Positions 17,703-26,205 of a DNA stretch of 64,000 nucleotides are shown piece after piece. The notes under the pieces are model-generated. The model did not search any database and was not told where the DNA came from. It worked only from the letters and a program-made list of their open reading frames with translations. A program made the position numbers and the translations under genes. Source of the stretch: Roseateles depolymerans (GTDB taxonomy: Bacteria; Pseudomonadota; Gammaproteobacteria; Burkholderiales; Burkholderiaceae_C); the NCBI RefSeq assembly GCF_003387155.1, contig NZ_QUMT01000002.1, positions 1,121,694 to 1,185,693 of the forward strand, given 5' to 3'. Numbering within the stretch: the stretch's first letter is position 1; the number at the start of each line of letters is the position of its first letter.

Positions 17703-18733
17703 AGCCGCTGGTGATGACGGCCTACGGCATGAGCACCGCCCTGGGTTTGAATGCGGCGGCGTCGTGTGCGGCCATGATGGCGGGGATTTCGGGGGCCGCT
17801 CGCGGCGAGTTATGGGATGCAGAGTCCGGCACCACCCTCAATGTCTGCCGCGCACCGCTGCGGCAATGGTGGCACGGCATTGGAAAGCTTGGCGCCTTGG
17901 CGGCGGCGGCCGTGCAGGACTGTGCGTCCATGGCAGGGATCACCGATCTTTCAGCCGTTCCGATTTTGCTGGGCTGCGCGGAACCGACCCGCCCTTGCCC
18001 ATTGGCGCCGCTGGACAGTGCCCTCCTGACCGCGATGTACACCGAGTTGAATGCGGCGCCTCATCCCCAGTCTCGCCTGATGCCCTTTGGGCAGGTGTCC
18101 GGCGTCGCGGCTTTCGACATTGCGCGAGACCTGCTAGCAAAAGGGCTTGCACAGCACTGCATCGTGGCTGGCGTTGACAGCTATCTCCATCAGCAGGTGA
18201 TGGATGCCTACCTGCGCGATCGCCGCGTGCTTTGCGAATCCAATTCGAATGGTTTCATTCCGGGCGAAGCGGCGGGCGCGGTTCTGCTGTCCCTGGACAT
18301 GCCTCAACAGCCGCATCTGCAAATCCTGGGCTGGGGCGGTGGCCGAGAGACCGGCACGATCAACGAAGACCGCCCGATGACGGGACGCGGCATGGTCACG
18401 GCGATGGAGGCCGCCTTCGACCGTAGCAGAAGCGACATCTATGCCACCCACTACACCCTCAACGATCTCAACGGTGAGCACTACAAATTCAAGGAGGCCA
18501 CGCTCGCGGTGTCCCGCCTGATGCGCCGCCAGCATGAAGCGCCGCTTTTCGATACCTGGCATCCTTCTGAGTGGATTGGGGAAGTGGGCGCGGCCATCGT
18601 TCCCTGCTGCCTGGGCTACCAGCTCTACACCAGTGTTCGCGGTGCCGTTCCTGGACCGCAAGCCCTCGGACATTTTGGGGCTGATGGCGGCGAGCGCGCT
18701 GCCTACGTGGCCCGTTTTGTGGGAGATCCATGA
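17699..18733 (+). CDS. Beta-ketoacyl-synthase-like protein, apparently lacking the catalytic cysteine
   Basis: The 344-residue protein has the thiolase-like fold signature: an N-terminal MTAYGMSTALGLNAAAS, an internal FGQVSGVAAFDIARDLLAKG followed by AGVDSYL, FIPGEAAGAVLL and a C-terminal IGEVGAA. In active ketoacyl synthases the internal motif reads A-C-[AS]-S-G; here the position of the cysteine is occupied by Gln/Val, so condensing activity is doubtful. Such proteins are regularly encoded between DUF2169 and DUF4150 genes in T6SS effector modules. It overlaps both neighbours by ATGA. It may be a structural or chaperone derivative of the fold. Confidence 0.8.
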   Translation: MKPLVMTAYGMSTALGLNAAASCAAMMAGISGAARGELWDAESGTTLNVCRAPLRQWWHGIGKLGALAAAAVQDCASMAGITDLSAVPILLGCAEPTRPCPLAPLDSALLTAMYTELNAAPHPQSRLMPFGQVSGVAAFDIARDLLAKGLAQHCIVAGVDSYLHQQVMDAYLRDRRVLCESNSNGFIPGEAAGAVLLSLDMPQQPHLQILGWGGGRETGTINEDRPMTGRGMVTAMEAAFDRSRSDIYATHYTLNDLNGEHYKFKEATLAVSRLMRRQHEAPLFDTWHPSEWIGEVGAAIVPCCLGYQLYTSVRGAVPGPQALGHFGADGGERAAYVARFVGDP

Positions 18734-19737
18734 TGGGGCGCAAGGTGTATGCGAATGGTCGGGAGATCTCCGGCAAGGCGGACGGGAACATGTCCAACGG
18801 CGCCATGCCGGACGTATGCCTGACGCCCCCGCCTCCGCCCGCGGGACCATTGCCCATTCCCTATCCGAATTTTTCCGGCGATTCAGACACCGATGACGGC
18901 ACGCGGGATGTGCACATTGGGGGCAAGCAGGTCAGTCAGAAGAACAAGTCGACCTTCAAGAAAAGTTCCGGCGACGAGGCCGCCACGAAGGCCCAGGGCA
19001 TGGGCGTTGTGACCCATCAGATCCAGGGACCGAGCAAACATGCGGCTTGGTCGTTCGACGTCAAGGCAGAGAACGAGAATTTGCCGCGGCACATGGACCT
19101 GACCACCCACAACCACCAGCAGTCCACGCCCAATGGCGCGGTGGTGGTGGAGATGGGGGAGATCTCCATCAAGGCGCCGACCGATGATGCGTGTGAGGAG
19201 TTGAAGGCTGAAAACGACGACATGCGAGGAAAGTTGAAACAGACCTCGGCGCCGACCACGATCACCCACGGCAAGTTCCAGCCTGCCCAGGGCCCTGCGC
19301 AAAGTGTCTGGTCCTGCAGCCGCCGTCTCAAGGGCATCAACAAGGCGGGCTACTGCCGGGGGCAGCCCTATGATCGACCGATCAAGATCAAGAACGCCAA
19401 AGGCGTCGACCGCAACGCCATGCAGGCGGCCCAGACCAGTCTCTGCGAGGATGCCGTCAACAAGCATCGTTTCAGGTATACCAACGACATCAACATTCGC
19501 AATCCGCATACCAGCCACACAGAGCCTCGCATCATCGAGACGCTGCTCAAGCGTGGCAATGTCGCGGGTGGCACCTTGACCATGGCCATCAACTGGAACC
19601 AGAAAAACGGCGCTCAAGACATTCCATGCCCGGACTGTCACCGCCTGATCTGCGCGGCAGCCGTGTGTGGCCTCAACATTGTCCTTTGCACGGAGGTCGA
19701 GCAACCGCCGTGCAAGAAGGACCTGAGCAAGAATTGA
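18730..19737 (+). CDS. DUF4150 (PAAR-like) T6SS effector with predicted cytidine-deaminase-fold toxin domain
   Basis: Of 335 residues, the first 130 or so form a DUF4150/PAAR-like tip: ANGREISGKADGNMSNGAMP, then DVCLTPPPPPAGPLPIPYPN and a block ending with KSSGDEAATKAQGMGV. The middle is polar. The C-terminal 100 residues contain H-T-E at 263-265 and P-C-P-D-C with cysteines at 300 and 303. Predicted strand (GTLTMAINW) and helix (HRLICAAAVCG) lie at the places expected in the zinc-dependent deaminase fold (HxE plus PCxxC). The toxin would deaminate a base in nucleic acid or nucleotide, but the substrate is unknown. Two paralogous putative immunity genes follow. The fold assignment is by motif only. 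Confidence 0.75.
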   Translation: MMGRKVYANGREISGKADGNMSNGAMPDVCLTPPPPPAGPLPIPYPNFSGDSDTDDGTRDVHIGGKQVSQKNKSTFKKSSGDEAATKAQGMGVVTHQIQGPSKHAAWSFDVKAENENLPRHMDLTTHNHQQSTPNGAVVVEMGEISIKAPTDDACEELKAENDDMRGKLKQTSAPTTITHGKFQPAQGPAQSVWSCSRRLKGINKAGYCRGQPYDRPIKIKNAKGVDRNAMQAAQTSLCEDAVNKHRFRYTNDINIRNPHTSHTEPRIIETLLKRGNVAGGTLTMAINWNQKNGAQDIPCPDCHRLICAAAVCGLNIVLCTEVEQPPCKKDLSKN

Positions 19738-19769
19738 GCGGGCAGCCGCTCATCACCGAAGAATCCATC

Positions 19770-20471
19770 ATGCCGATCCTCACTCCCCCTGAGCACATTC
19801 AACGGTCCAAGGTCCGGGACCAAGCCGTCACCTACACGTGGCGCGGCACGGCGGACTACAACAAGAGCAATCAGAAACTGATGGATCAGCTGTCCGATCT
19901 GAGTGCCAGCGCCTGCCTGGCGTTTTGCTCGGGTCTGGCTGAATGGGTGTACTGGCGCCTGCAAGATCACACCGATTTCCACGCTCCACTGGAGATGATT
20001 GAAGCGTCCTGGGTCGCGCAGTCGGATATCCGCTACGTGAAGATTCCCAAGGTGTACGAGTTTGAGGAGCGGGAAGGTCAGATTGATGGAGTGCTTCTGT
20101 CCGTCAAGGACCTCGTGGAAAACGCGCTGAGGGCTTTCAACACGTCCACTGGTCAGAATGTGAAGGGCTATGGGGTGTACCTCTACCATGTTGCACGCCA
20201 TGTCCTGGTGGACAAGAAGCCACTGGACGCATGGGTCAAGGCGGTGCTTGCACGTCTGAAAGAACACTATGCGTTCGAGGCAGACCAACCCAAGGGCGAG
20301 CCGGTGCCGAGGTCCGCAGTCGACACCACACAGCCCTTTGACAAAGCGCAGAGCGGCAAGGCGCTGGACGAGTTTTTGGAGAGTGTCGATCCAGCGGGCA
20401 ATCGTTATCTTTGCACCCCGGACGAATGGGCTGCCAAAGGCCTTTCAGACGCGCCCTATCGTCTGGCTTGA
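19770..20471 (+). CDS. Putative effector immunity protein A
   Basis: The ATG at 19770 gives 233 residues without signal peptide, so the protein should act in the cytoplasm. I do not recognise a named family. It shares a distant but clear pattern with the next gene: LSASACLAFCSGLAEWVYWRL, LEMIEASWVAQ, a VKDLVENALRAF stretch, and C-terminal TTQPFD with NRYLCTPDEW. It starts 32 bases after the DUF4150 effector gene. Position and duplication suggest it neutralises the deaminase-like toxin, which is inference. Confidence 0.65.
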   Translation: MPILTPPEHIQRSKVRDQAVTYTWRGTADYNKSNQKLMDQLSDLSASACLAFCSGLAEWVYWRLQDHTDFHAPLEMIEASWVAQSDIRYVKIPKVYEFEEREGQIDGVLLSVKDLVENALRAFNTSTGQNVKGYGVYLYHVARHVLVDKKPLDAWVKAVLARLKEHYAFEADQPKGEPVPRSAVDTTQPFDKAQSGKALDEFLESVDPAGNRYLCTPDEWAAKGLSDAPYRLA

Positions 20472-20490
20472 CGCTCCACCCGCGGATTGA

Positions 20491-21273
20491 ATGGCCGTGA
20501 CCTTGCTTCGTCCCCACTACATCGAGCCGATCCCTGCTGGATCCCGCATTCCGTGGGCTTGGGATGATTGGGAGGTCGAAGCCTCTTATGAACCCGGCGA
20601 CGCAGTGGTGAACGAGCGACTGCAGGGGCTCCAGCGACGCGCGCAGCTGGCCATGTGTGTCGCGATTGCCGAGTGGATTGCGTTTTCGCTGGAGGCCTTG
20701 GATGCGGATCCGCGCCCCCAGCAATACCTGGAGGCTGCCTGGCTGGGCACGGTGCATTTCGCGTGCTGCCCGTACATGGAATGGGAAGACGAAGAATGGA
20801 GCGGCCCGGTGCGGGGACCGCTGCATGTGATGATGGCGCAGGTCAATGATGCCCTGCACTTTGAGGGTGCGGACCCTGCGGAGAACGCGGCTTGGCTATC
20901 GACACTCGCCCAGCACATCGTGCCTGTCTCTGCCTCCTTCACCATCTGGCGCGATGCCGTGCTGCACCGATTGGAACGCTGGTATCCCGGCATCGAGAAA
21001 GCCGACGACGACTTTGACGATGACTGGCAGGCGCTTGAACCGCTGGTGCCTCGCGAGTGCTTTGATCCCACCGCCCCGTTTGATCCCGCCGTGAGCATCG
21101 ACCTGGTTCGCCGTCGCCTCGCCGCGGCCGATCCCGACACCAACCCCTACCTCAGCACGCCGGAAGAACGGGCCGAGGCAGCGGTCGTCCTGCCGTTTGA
21201 GCTGGAAGCACGGCGGGCTGCTGGCCATGAAGACAGTCAGGAGTTCCCCAAGGGCAGTCTTCCCGCTCCGTGA
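20491..21273 (+). CDS. Putative effector immunity protein B (paralogue of A)
   Basis: A 260-residue cytoplasmic protein with matching landmarks to the preceding gene: LAMCVAIAEWIAFSLEAL, YLEAAWLGTVHF, MAQVNDALHF, and FDPTAPFD with NPYLSTPEER. Identity between the two is low, so the pair is old. It is rich in Asp, Glu and Trp, as many immunity proteins are. It begins 19 bases after gene A. It may bind the same toxin or protect against a related toxin from another strain. Confidence 0.6.
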   Translation: MAVTLLRPHYIEPIPAGSRIPWAWDDWEVEASYEPGDAVVNERLQGLQRRAQLAMCVAIAEWIAFSLEALDADPRPQQYLEAAWLGTVHFACCPYMEWEDEEWSGPVRGPLHVMMAQVNDALHFEGADPAENAAWLSTLAQHIVPVSASFTIWRDAVLHRLERWYPGIEKADDDFDDDWQALEPLVPRECFDPTAPFDPAVSIDLVRRRLAAADPDTNPYLSTPEERAEAAVVLPFELEARRAAGHEDSQEFPKGSLPAP

Positions 21274-21303
21274 AACCGGAACTCTTCCCTCAAGACGCAT
21301 TCA

Positions 21304-21714
21304 ATGGCCACCCCTCATCTCCCCGCCTTCTTTCGGACGCCCATGACGATGCCGATGCCGATGCTGCTGCTCATGCTGCTGCTCACGCTGCTGGCACTGC
21401 CATCGCACGCGGCCCCGCTCAAGAAGGACGCCGGGTTTATCCAGACGCGTGCTCAGCTTCTAAAGGAAGGCTGGCAACCGGTGACGACGCAAGTCGGTGA
21501 CGAAGGAGGCCCCATCGGTACCGAAGCCAGCTTGATCGCAGCGGGCATTGTCGAAGTCGAGAGCTGCGCGGTGGACCGGCCCCTGTGCATCCTGAACTAC
21601 CGACGCCACCAGCGATGCCTGCGCCTGATCACCTCCGGCGAGGAGCTGCCGACGATGACGGTCGACAGCTGGACCCATCGCTGCCCGGCGCCGCGACGCG
21701 CCAACGGCCAGTAA
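21304..21714 (+). CDS. Small secreted protein of unknown function
   Basis: The 136-residue product has a long hydrophobic leader rich in Met and Leu ending in LALPSHAAP, a convincing Sec signal peptide. The mature part of about 95 residues contains FIQTRAQLLKEGWQPV and four cysteines, including two in CAVDRPLCILNY, which could form disulphides in the periplasm. Its family is unknown to me. It is the last gene of the plus-strand effector operon, 30 bases after immunity gene B, and ends convergently with the tssH operon. A periplasmic accessory or immunity role is possible. Confidence 0.6.
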   Translation: MATPHLPAFFRTPMTMPMPMLLLMLLLTLLALPSHAAPLKKDAGFIQTRAQLLKEGWQPVTTQVGDEGGPIGTEASLIAAGIVEVESCAVDRPLCILNYRRHQRCLRLITSGEELPTMTVDSWTHRCPAPRRANGQ

Positions 21715-21750
21715 CGCCGCCCGCGATCACCGCAGTCACGGCGTCGCCGC

Positions 21751-22233
21751 TCAGGCCATCGGCAGCGCCACCGTCAGGCACAGCACCTCACCGTCCTCGT
21801 CGTAGTCCGCCGAGATCTCCGTGCCCTGCACCACCCACTGCTCCCATTCGATGGCCGTGTCCTCGCCATCGGAGGCCTCCGGCTCGCCATAGGCGGCGAG
21901 CGCTTCCTCGCGGATCTCCACCGCCACGTCGCTCAAAGGCGCCAGGCCTTCATAGGGCTCGACCTCCTCGCTGCCCTGAGGGTAGTAGAAGATGCTGCTG
22001 AGCACACGCGGGCCTTCGCCGCGGGGGGCGCCGTAGTCGCGCGTGAATGCATCCCGGGCGGAGAACGACAACACCACGCCCAGATCGGTGAGCATCAGGA
22101 AGTCGCTCTTGAGCTTCTGGATGCGGGCGGGCGTCAGCGCGGCGTCGCCCTGGGCGTGCGGCGCGACCGCCTGATGAAGCGCCTCATCGGTATTGGTGAG
22201 GCCAAGCAGCTGGGGGAAGAGTTCGGGAGTCAT
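21751..22233 (-). CDS. Hypothetical acidic protein downstream of tssH
   Basis: The 160-residue product is acidic, without signal or membrane segments. Recognisable stretches are LMLTDLGVVLSFSARDAF and SSIFYYPQGSEEVEPYEG, the latter reminiscent of small proteins that pair with polymorphic toxins, but I cannot name the family. It starts 25 bases after the tssH stop and is the last gene of the structural operon. Coding is supported by codon use and by tight spacing. Confidence 0.6.
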   Translation of the reverse strand: MTPELFPQLLGLTNTDEALHQAVAPHAQGDAALTPARIQKLKSDFLMLTDLGVVLSFSARDAFTRDYGAPRGEGPRVLSSIFYYPQGSEEVEPYEGLAPLSDVAVEIREEALAAYGEPEASDGEDTAIEWEQWVVQGTEISADYDEDGEVLCLTVALPMA

Positions 22234-22258
22234 GGGCCGGATTGGATCACGAACCTCC

Positions 22259-24910
22259 TCAATCGAATCCGTACTCGAAATCCCCGTCCTTCACCGTCAA
22301 CGCCACCTTCGTGATGCTGTGGCCCTGCGTCAGTCGCGTCAGGTATTCACGGCTGATCCGCGGCAGCACGGTATTGGTCAGGATCGCGTCGATCACCCGC
22401 CCACCACTCTCCACCTCGTTGCAGCGGCTGATCACCAGCTTCACCACGTCCTCGCCAAAGCTGAACGGCACGCCCAGGTTCTCACCCACACGGCGCTGGA
22501 TGCGGCCCAGCTGCAAGCGAATGATCTGGCCCAGCATCTCTTCATTCAGCGGGTAATACGGGATGGTCACCAGCCGACCTAGCAGCGCCGCGGGGAAGAC
22601 CTTCAGCAGCGGCTCACGCAGCGCCTTGGCAATGCCCTCCGGTTCCGGCATCAGCTCCGGATCGGCGCACAGCTTCATGATCAGGTCGCTGCCCGCATTG
22701 CTGGTGAGCAGGATGATGGTGTTCTTGAAGTCGATGTAGCGCCCTTCCCCGTCTTCCATCCAGCCCTTGTCGAAGACCTGGAAGAACAGCTCGTGCACAT
22801 CCGGGTGGGCCTTCTCGACCTCGTCCAGCAGCACCACGCTGTAGGGGCGGCGACGCACCGCTTCGGTCAGCACGCCGCCCTCGCCGTAGCCGACATAGCC
22901 CGGGGGCGAGCCCTTCAGTGTGGAGACGGTATGGGCCTCCTGGAACTCGCTCATGTTGATGGTGATGACGTTCTGCTCACCGCCATACAGCGCTTCGGCC
23001 AGCGCAAGCGCCGTTTCGGTCTTGCCGACGCCGGAGGTGCCGGCCAGCAGGAACACGCCGATGGGCTTGTTCGGATTGTCCAGACGGGCCCGGCTGACCT
23101 CGATGCGCTTGGCGATCATCTCCAGCGCATGGCGCTGACCGATGACCCGCTGGTTCAGCGTATCGGCCAGCTGCAGCACCGCCTGCAGCTCGTTGCGCAC
23201 CATGCGGCCCACCGGAATGCCGGTCCAGTCCTGCACCACGCTGGCCACGGCCTGTTCGTCCACGGTCGGCAGGATCAGGGGCGTGTCGCCCTGCAGGTCG
23301 GCCAATTCGGCGCGCAAGGTCTTGAGCTCGGCGAGCAGCGTCTCGCGCTCGGCCTCTGCCGGTGCGCCCTCGCCTTCCTTGCGCAGCAGCGCATGCAGTT
23401 CCAGGACGCGGTCCACCAGCGCCTTCTCCCGCGCATGACGGGCTTCCAGCTCCGCACGGCGGGTCTGCGCCTGGTCCAGCTCAACGGCCACGCGCTGACG
23501 GCGCTCGGTCACGTCCATGCCGATGGCGGCCTCGCGCTGGATGATCTCCTGCTCCACCTCCAGCGCCTGGATGCGGCGCAGCGTGTCCTCCAGTTCAGCC
23601 GGCGTCGCATGCTGGCTCACCGCCACACGCGCGCAAGCCGTGTCCAGCAGGCTGACCGCCTTGTCCGGCAGCTGGCGGGCGGGAATGTAGCGATGAGACA
23701 GCCGCACTGCCGCTTCAATGCCTTCATCGAGCAACGCCACGCGATGGTGCTTTTCCAGCACCGACGCCACGCCGCGCAGCATCAGCACGGCCTTGGCCTC
23801 GTCCGGCTCGGGCACCTGCACCACCTGGAAGCGCCGCGTCAGCGCCGGGTCCTTTTCGATGTGCTTCTTGTACTCGGCCCAGGTGGTGGCGGCGATCGTG
23901 CGCAGCTTGCCGCGTGCCAGCGCCGGCTTGAGCAGGTTGGCCGCATCGCCGGTGCCGGCCGCGCCGCCCGCGCCGATCAGGGTGTGGGCTTCGTCGATGA
24001 ACAGAATGATGGGCTTGGGCGACGCCTGCACTTCGTCGATGACGGCGCGCAGGCGGTTCTCGAACTCCCCTTTCATGCTGGCGCCGGCCTGCAGCAGGCC
24101 GATGTCCAGCATGTAGAGCGACACGTCCTTGAGCTGCGGCGGCACGTCGCCCTGGGCCAGGCGCAGGGCAAAGCCCTCCACCACCGCCGTCTTGCCCACG
24201 CCGGCCTCGCCGGTGAGGATGGGGTTGTTCTGGCGGCGGCGCATCAGGATGTCGACGATCTGGCGGATCTCCTCGTCGCGTCCGGCCACCGGGTCGATCT
24301 CGCCCTGGCGGGCCCGCTCGGTGAGGTCGACGGCGAAGCGCTTGAGCGCCTCCTGCTTGCCCATCGCCGCCGGGGCGATGGCGCCGCTGGCGTCTCCCGG
24401 TGCAGCACCGGGCTCGGCGGCGCGCATGGCCTGCTCGGGTGAGCCTTCCACCACCTTGGCAAAGTTCTCGCTGAGGTCTTCCACGGGGATGCGCTCGAAC
24501 TGGCGCGACAGCGACAGCAGCACATTGCGCATCGACGCGGTCTTCAACAGGCCCACCACCAGATGCCCGGTGCGGACTTGCCCGTCCCCATACAGCAGCG
24601 AGCCGTAGACCCAGCCCCGCTCCACCGCATTCTCGACCCAGCTCGACAGATCGGTCACCGACGAGGCGCCCCTCGGCAGCCGGTCCAGCGAGGCCATCAG
24701 GTCCGCGGACAACTGCGCGGCATCCAGCCCGTAGTGCTTGATGATGCGGTGCAGATCGGAGTCCGGCGTGTTCAGGATCTGGTAGATCCAGTGCTGGAGC
24801 TCCACATAAGGATTGCCGCGCAGCTTGCAGAAGACGGTCGCGCCTTCAATAGCCTTGTAGGCCAGCGGATTGAGTTTGCCGAACAGGCTGGTGCGAGAAA
24901 TTTCGCTCAT
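22259..24910 (-). CDS. tssH: T6SS ATPase TssH (ClpV)
   Basis: The start is the ATG of [13 protein letters not shown], which overlaps the tssG stop by ATGA; a longer in-frame start at 24994 lies inside tssG. The 883-residue AAA+ disaggregase has an N-domain (1-150), a first ATPase module with [11 protein letters not shown] near residue 235, the coiled-coil M-domain, and a second module with [13 protein letters not shown] near residue 623. ClpV disassembles the contracted TssB-TssC sheath so that subunits can be reused. It is cytoplasmic and is the penultimate gene of the structural operon. Confidence 0.96.
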   Translation of the reverse strand: MSEISRTSLFGKLNPLAYKAIEGATVFCKLRGNPYVELQHWIYQILNTPDSDLHRIIKHYGLDAAQLSADLMASLDRLPRGASSVTDLSSWVENAVERGWVYGSLLYGDGQVRTGHLVVGLLKTASMRNVLLSLSRQFERIPVEDLSENFAKVVEGSPEQAMRAAEPGAAPGDASGAIAPAAMGKQEALKRFAVDLTERARQGEIDPVAGRDEEIRQIVDILMRRRQNNPILTGEAGVGKTAVVEGFALRLAQGDVPPQLKDVSLYMLDIGLLQAGASMKGEFENRLRAVIDEVQASPKPIILFIDEAHTLIGAGGAAGTGDAANLLKPALARGKLRTIAATTWAEYKKHIEKDPALTRRFQVVQVPEPDEAKAVLMLRGVASVLEKHHRVALLDEGIEAAVRLSHRYIPARQLPDKAVSLLDTACARVAVSQHATPAELEDTLRRIQALEVEQEIIQREAAIGMDVTERRQRVAVELDQAQTRRAELEARHAREKALVDRVLELHALLRKEGEGAPAEAERETLLAELKTLRAELADLQGDTPLILPTVDEQAVASVVQDWTGIPVGRMVRNELQAVLQLADTLNQRVIGQRHALEMIAKRIEVSRARLDNPNKPIGVFLLAGTSGVGKTETALALAEALYGGEQNVITINMSEFQEAHTVSTLKGSPPGYVGYGEGGVLTEAVRRRPYSVVLLDEVEKAHPDVHELFFQVFDKGWMEDGEGRYIDFKNTIILLTSNAGSDLIMKLCADPELMPEPEGIAKALREPLLKVFPAALLGRLVTIPYYPLNEEMLGQIIRLQLGRIQRRVGENLGVPFSFGEDVVKLVISRCNEVESGGRVIDAILTNTVLPRISREYLTRLTQGHSITKVALTVKDGDFEYGFD

Positions 24911-26205
24911 GAGGGTTCTCCCATTTCTTCCCGTGGGGGTCGCATCGTTGTGTTGTGGGGGCGGCGGTCTGGCCGGCTTGGCGGGATCGACCACGGACGC
25001 AGCCGAAGGTCGCCGCGGTCGCTGGCCGGCATGGCGCGGCCGGTGCGGCCGGCCCAGCTGGTGTAGCCCAGGCGCAGCTGGTTGCCGAGCGTGGCCTGCG
25101 GCACCGCCCGGCGCTCCAGCACCGGCTGGATTTCCCAGCGCAGGCTGTGGCCGACGTATTGCCGGATCCAGTCATTCAGCGGTCGCCAGGCGCTGCCGTC
25201 CGGCAGGAAACGGTCGTACTGTTCGCGGGTGAGCGGGCCGATGACGACGCGGAAGCGGTACTGCCGGTCCCAGATCTTCGTGCCCACCGTGGTGCTGCGG
25301 CCCAGGGCGGCCGGGGTCAGCCCGATCCGCTCCCCGCGGTTGCGGGCAAAGCCCAGGCGGGTGCGCTCCTCCGGCTCCAGCGGCAGCCACTGCGGCACAT
25401 GGGGGTCGATGCGCACAGCCACCTGGAAATGTTGGGACAGGATCTTGGCCAGGCCTTCCGGATGGCGACTGCGGGAGCCCATCAGTCCGGCGTTAAAGAG
25501 GCGCGCGGTTTGCGGCAGCGTGTCCTTGGGTTGCCAGCCGCCGTGTAGGCCGGAGGCGGCGCCCAGCCAGGCGGCATAGCGGTCCGCCGCGGGACGGTCA
25601 TGCTGCACCGCGGGCTGGGACTGGGCCCAGGCGCGATAGAACAGCATCAGCAGCCGGTGATGGAAGACGTCCAGGAAGCGGGCCAGCGTGGGGTCGTTGC
25701 GCTGGTACTGGCGCTCCCGCGCATATTCGGTGAGATGCAGCGGCAGCGGGCCCTGCGGGCCAAGCAGGCCGAAGAAGCGCACGCCCAGACGGGGTACGCC
25801 GGCACCGGTCGGCTCCAGCTTGGCGAGCGCGGCCGGCGCGAAATCCAGCTCGGCCTCTTCGCCCAGGCGGATCGGCTCCAGACTCGGTCGGGCCGCACGC
25901 CCCAGGCGCGGCAGATGCGGTGACAGGCCCTCGATGCGGCGCAGCAAGGCGAAGAAGTCATGCGACCAGGGTCGCTTCTCGACATCCTCGAACAGCGCCT
26001 GAAGCGCGGCAGCGTGACTGGATGCAGCTGAGGCTGCAAAAGCGGCAGATCCGGCAGTTTCAGCGGATGCAGCATCGTGGGCCGGCTGCGCAGGCGCGTC
26101 CAAAAACCGTTCGAAGGCCGTCGGGTCGACGAGCGGTTCAGCCGTTGCGCTGCCGTCCCCCGGCACCCTCGCCTCAGCCCCTTCCGTAGCGGGCGACGCA
26201 CTCAC
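24907..26205 (-). CDS. tssG: T6SS baseplate protein TssG
   Basis: The protein of 432 residues starts at a GTG that overlaps the tssF stop (GTGA). The first 70 or so residues are an Ala-rich extension not usual for the family. The body shows TssG/ImpH landmarks: WSHDFFALLRRIEGL, PLPLHLTEYARERQ, FLDVFHHRLLMLFYRAW and GPLTREQYDRFLP. Two TssG subunits wrap TssF and TssE in each baseplate wedge. The start within the extension is uncertain. Confidence 0.93.
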   Translation of the reverse strand: MSASPATEGAEARVPGDGSATAEPLVDPTAFERFLDAPAQPAHDAASAETAGSAAFAASAASSHAAALQALFEDVEKRPWSHDFFALLRRIEGLSPHLPRLGRAARPSLEPIRLGEEAELDFAPAALAKLEPTGAGVPRLGVRFFGLLGPQGPLPLHLTEYARERQYQRNDPTLARFLDVFHHRLLMLFYRAWAQSQPAVQHDRPAADRYAAWLGAASGLHGGWQPKDTLPQTARLFNAGLMGSRSRHPEGLAKILSQHFQVAVRIDPHVPQWLPLEPEERTRLGFARNRGERIGLTPAALGRSTTVGTKIWDRQYRFRVVIGPLTREQYDRFLPDGSAWRPLNDWIRQYVGHSLRWEIQPVLERRAVPQATLGNQLRLGYTSWAGRTGRAMPASDRGDLRLRPWSIPPSRPDRRPHNTTMRPPREEMGEPS

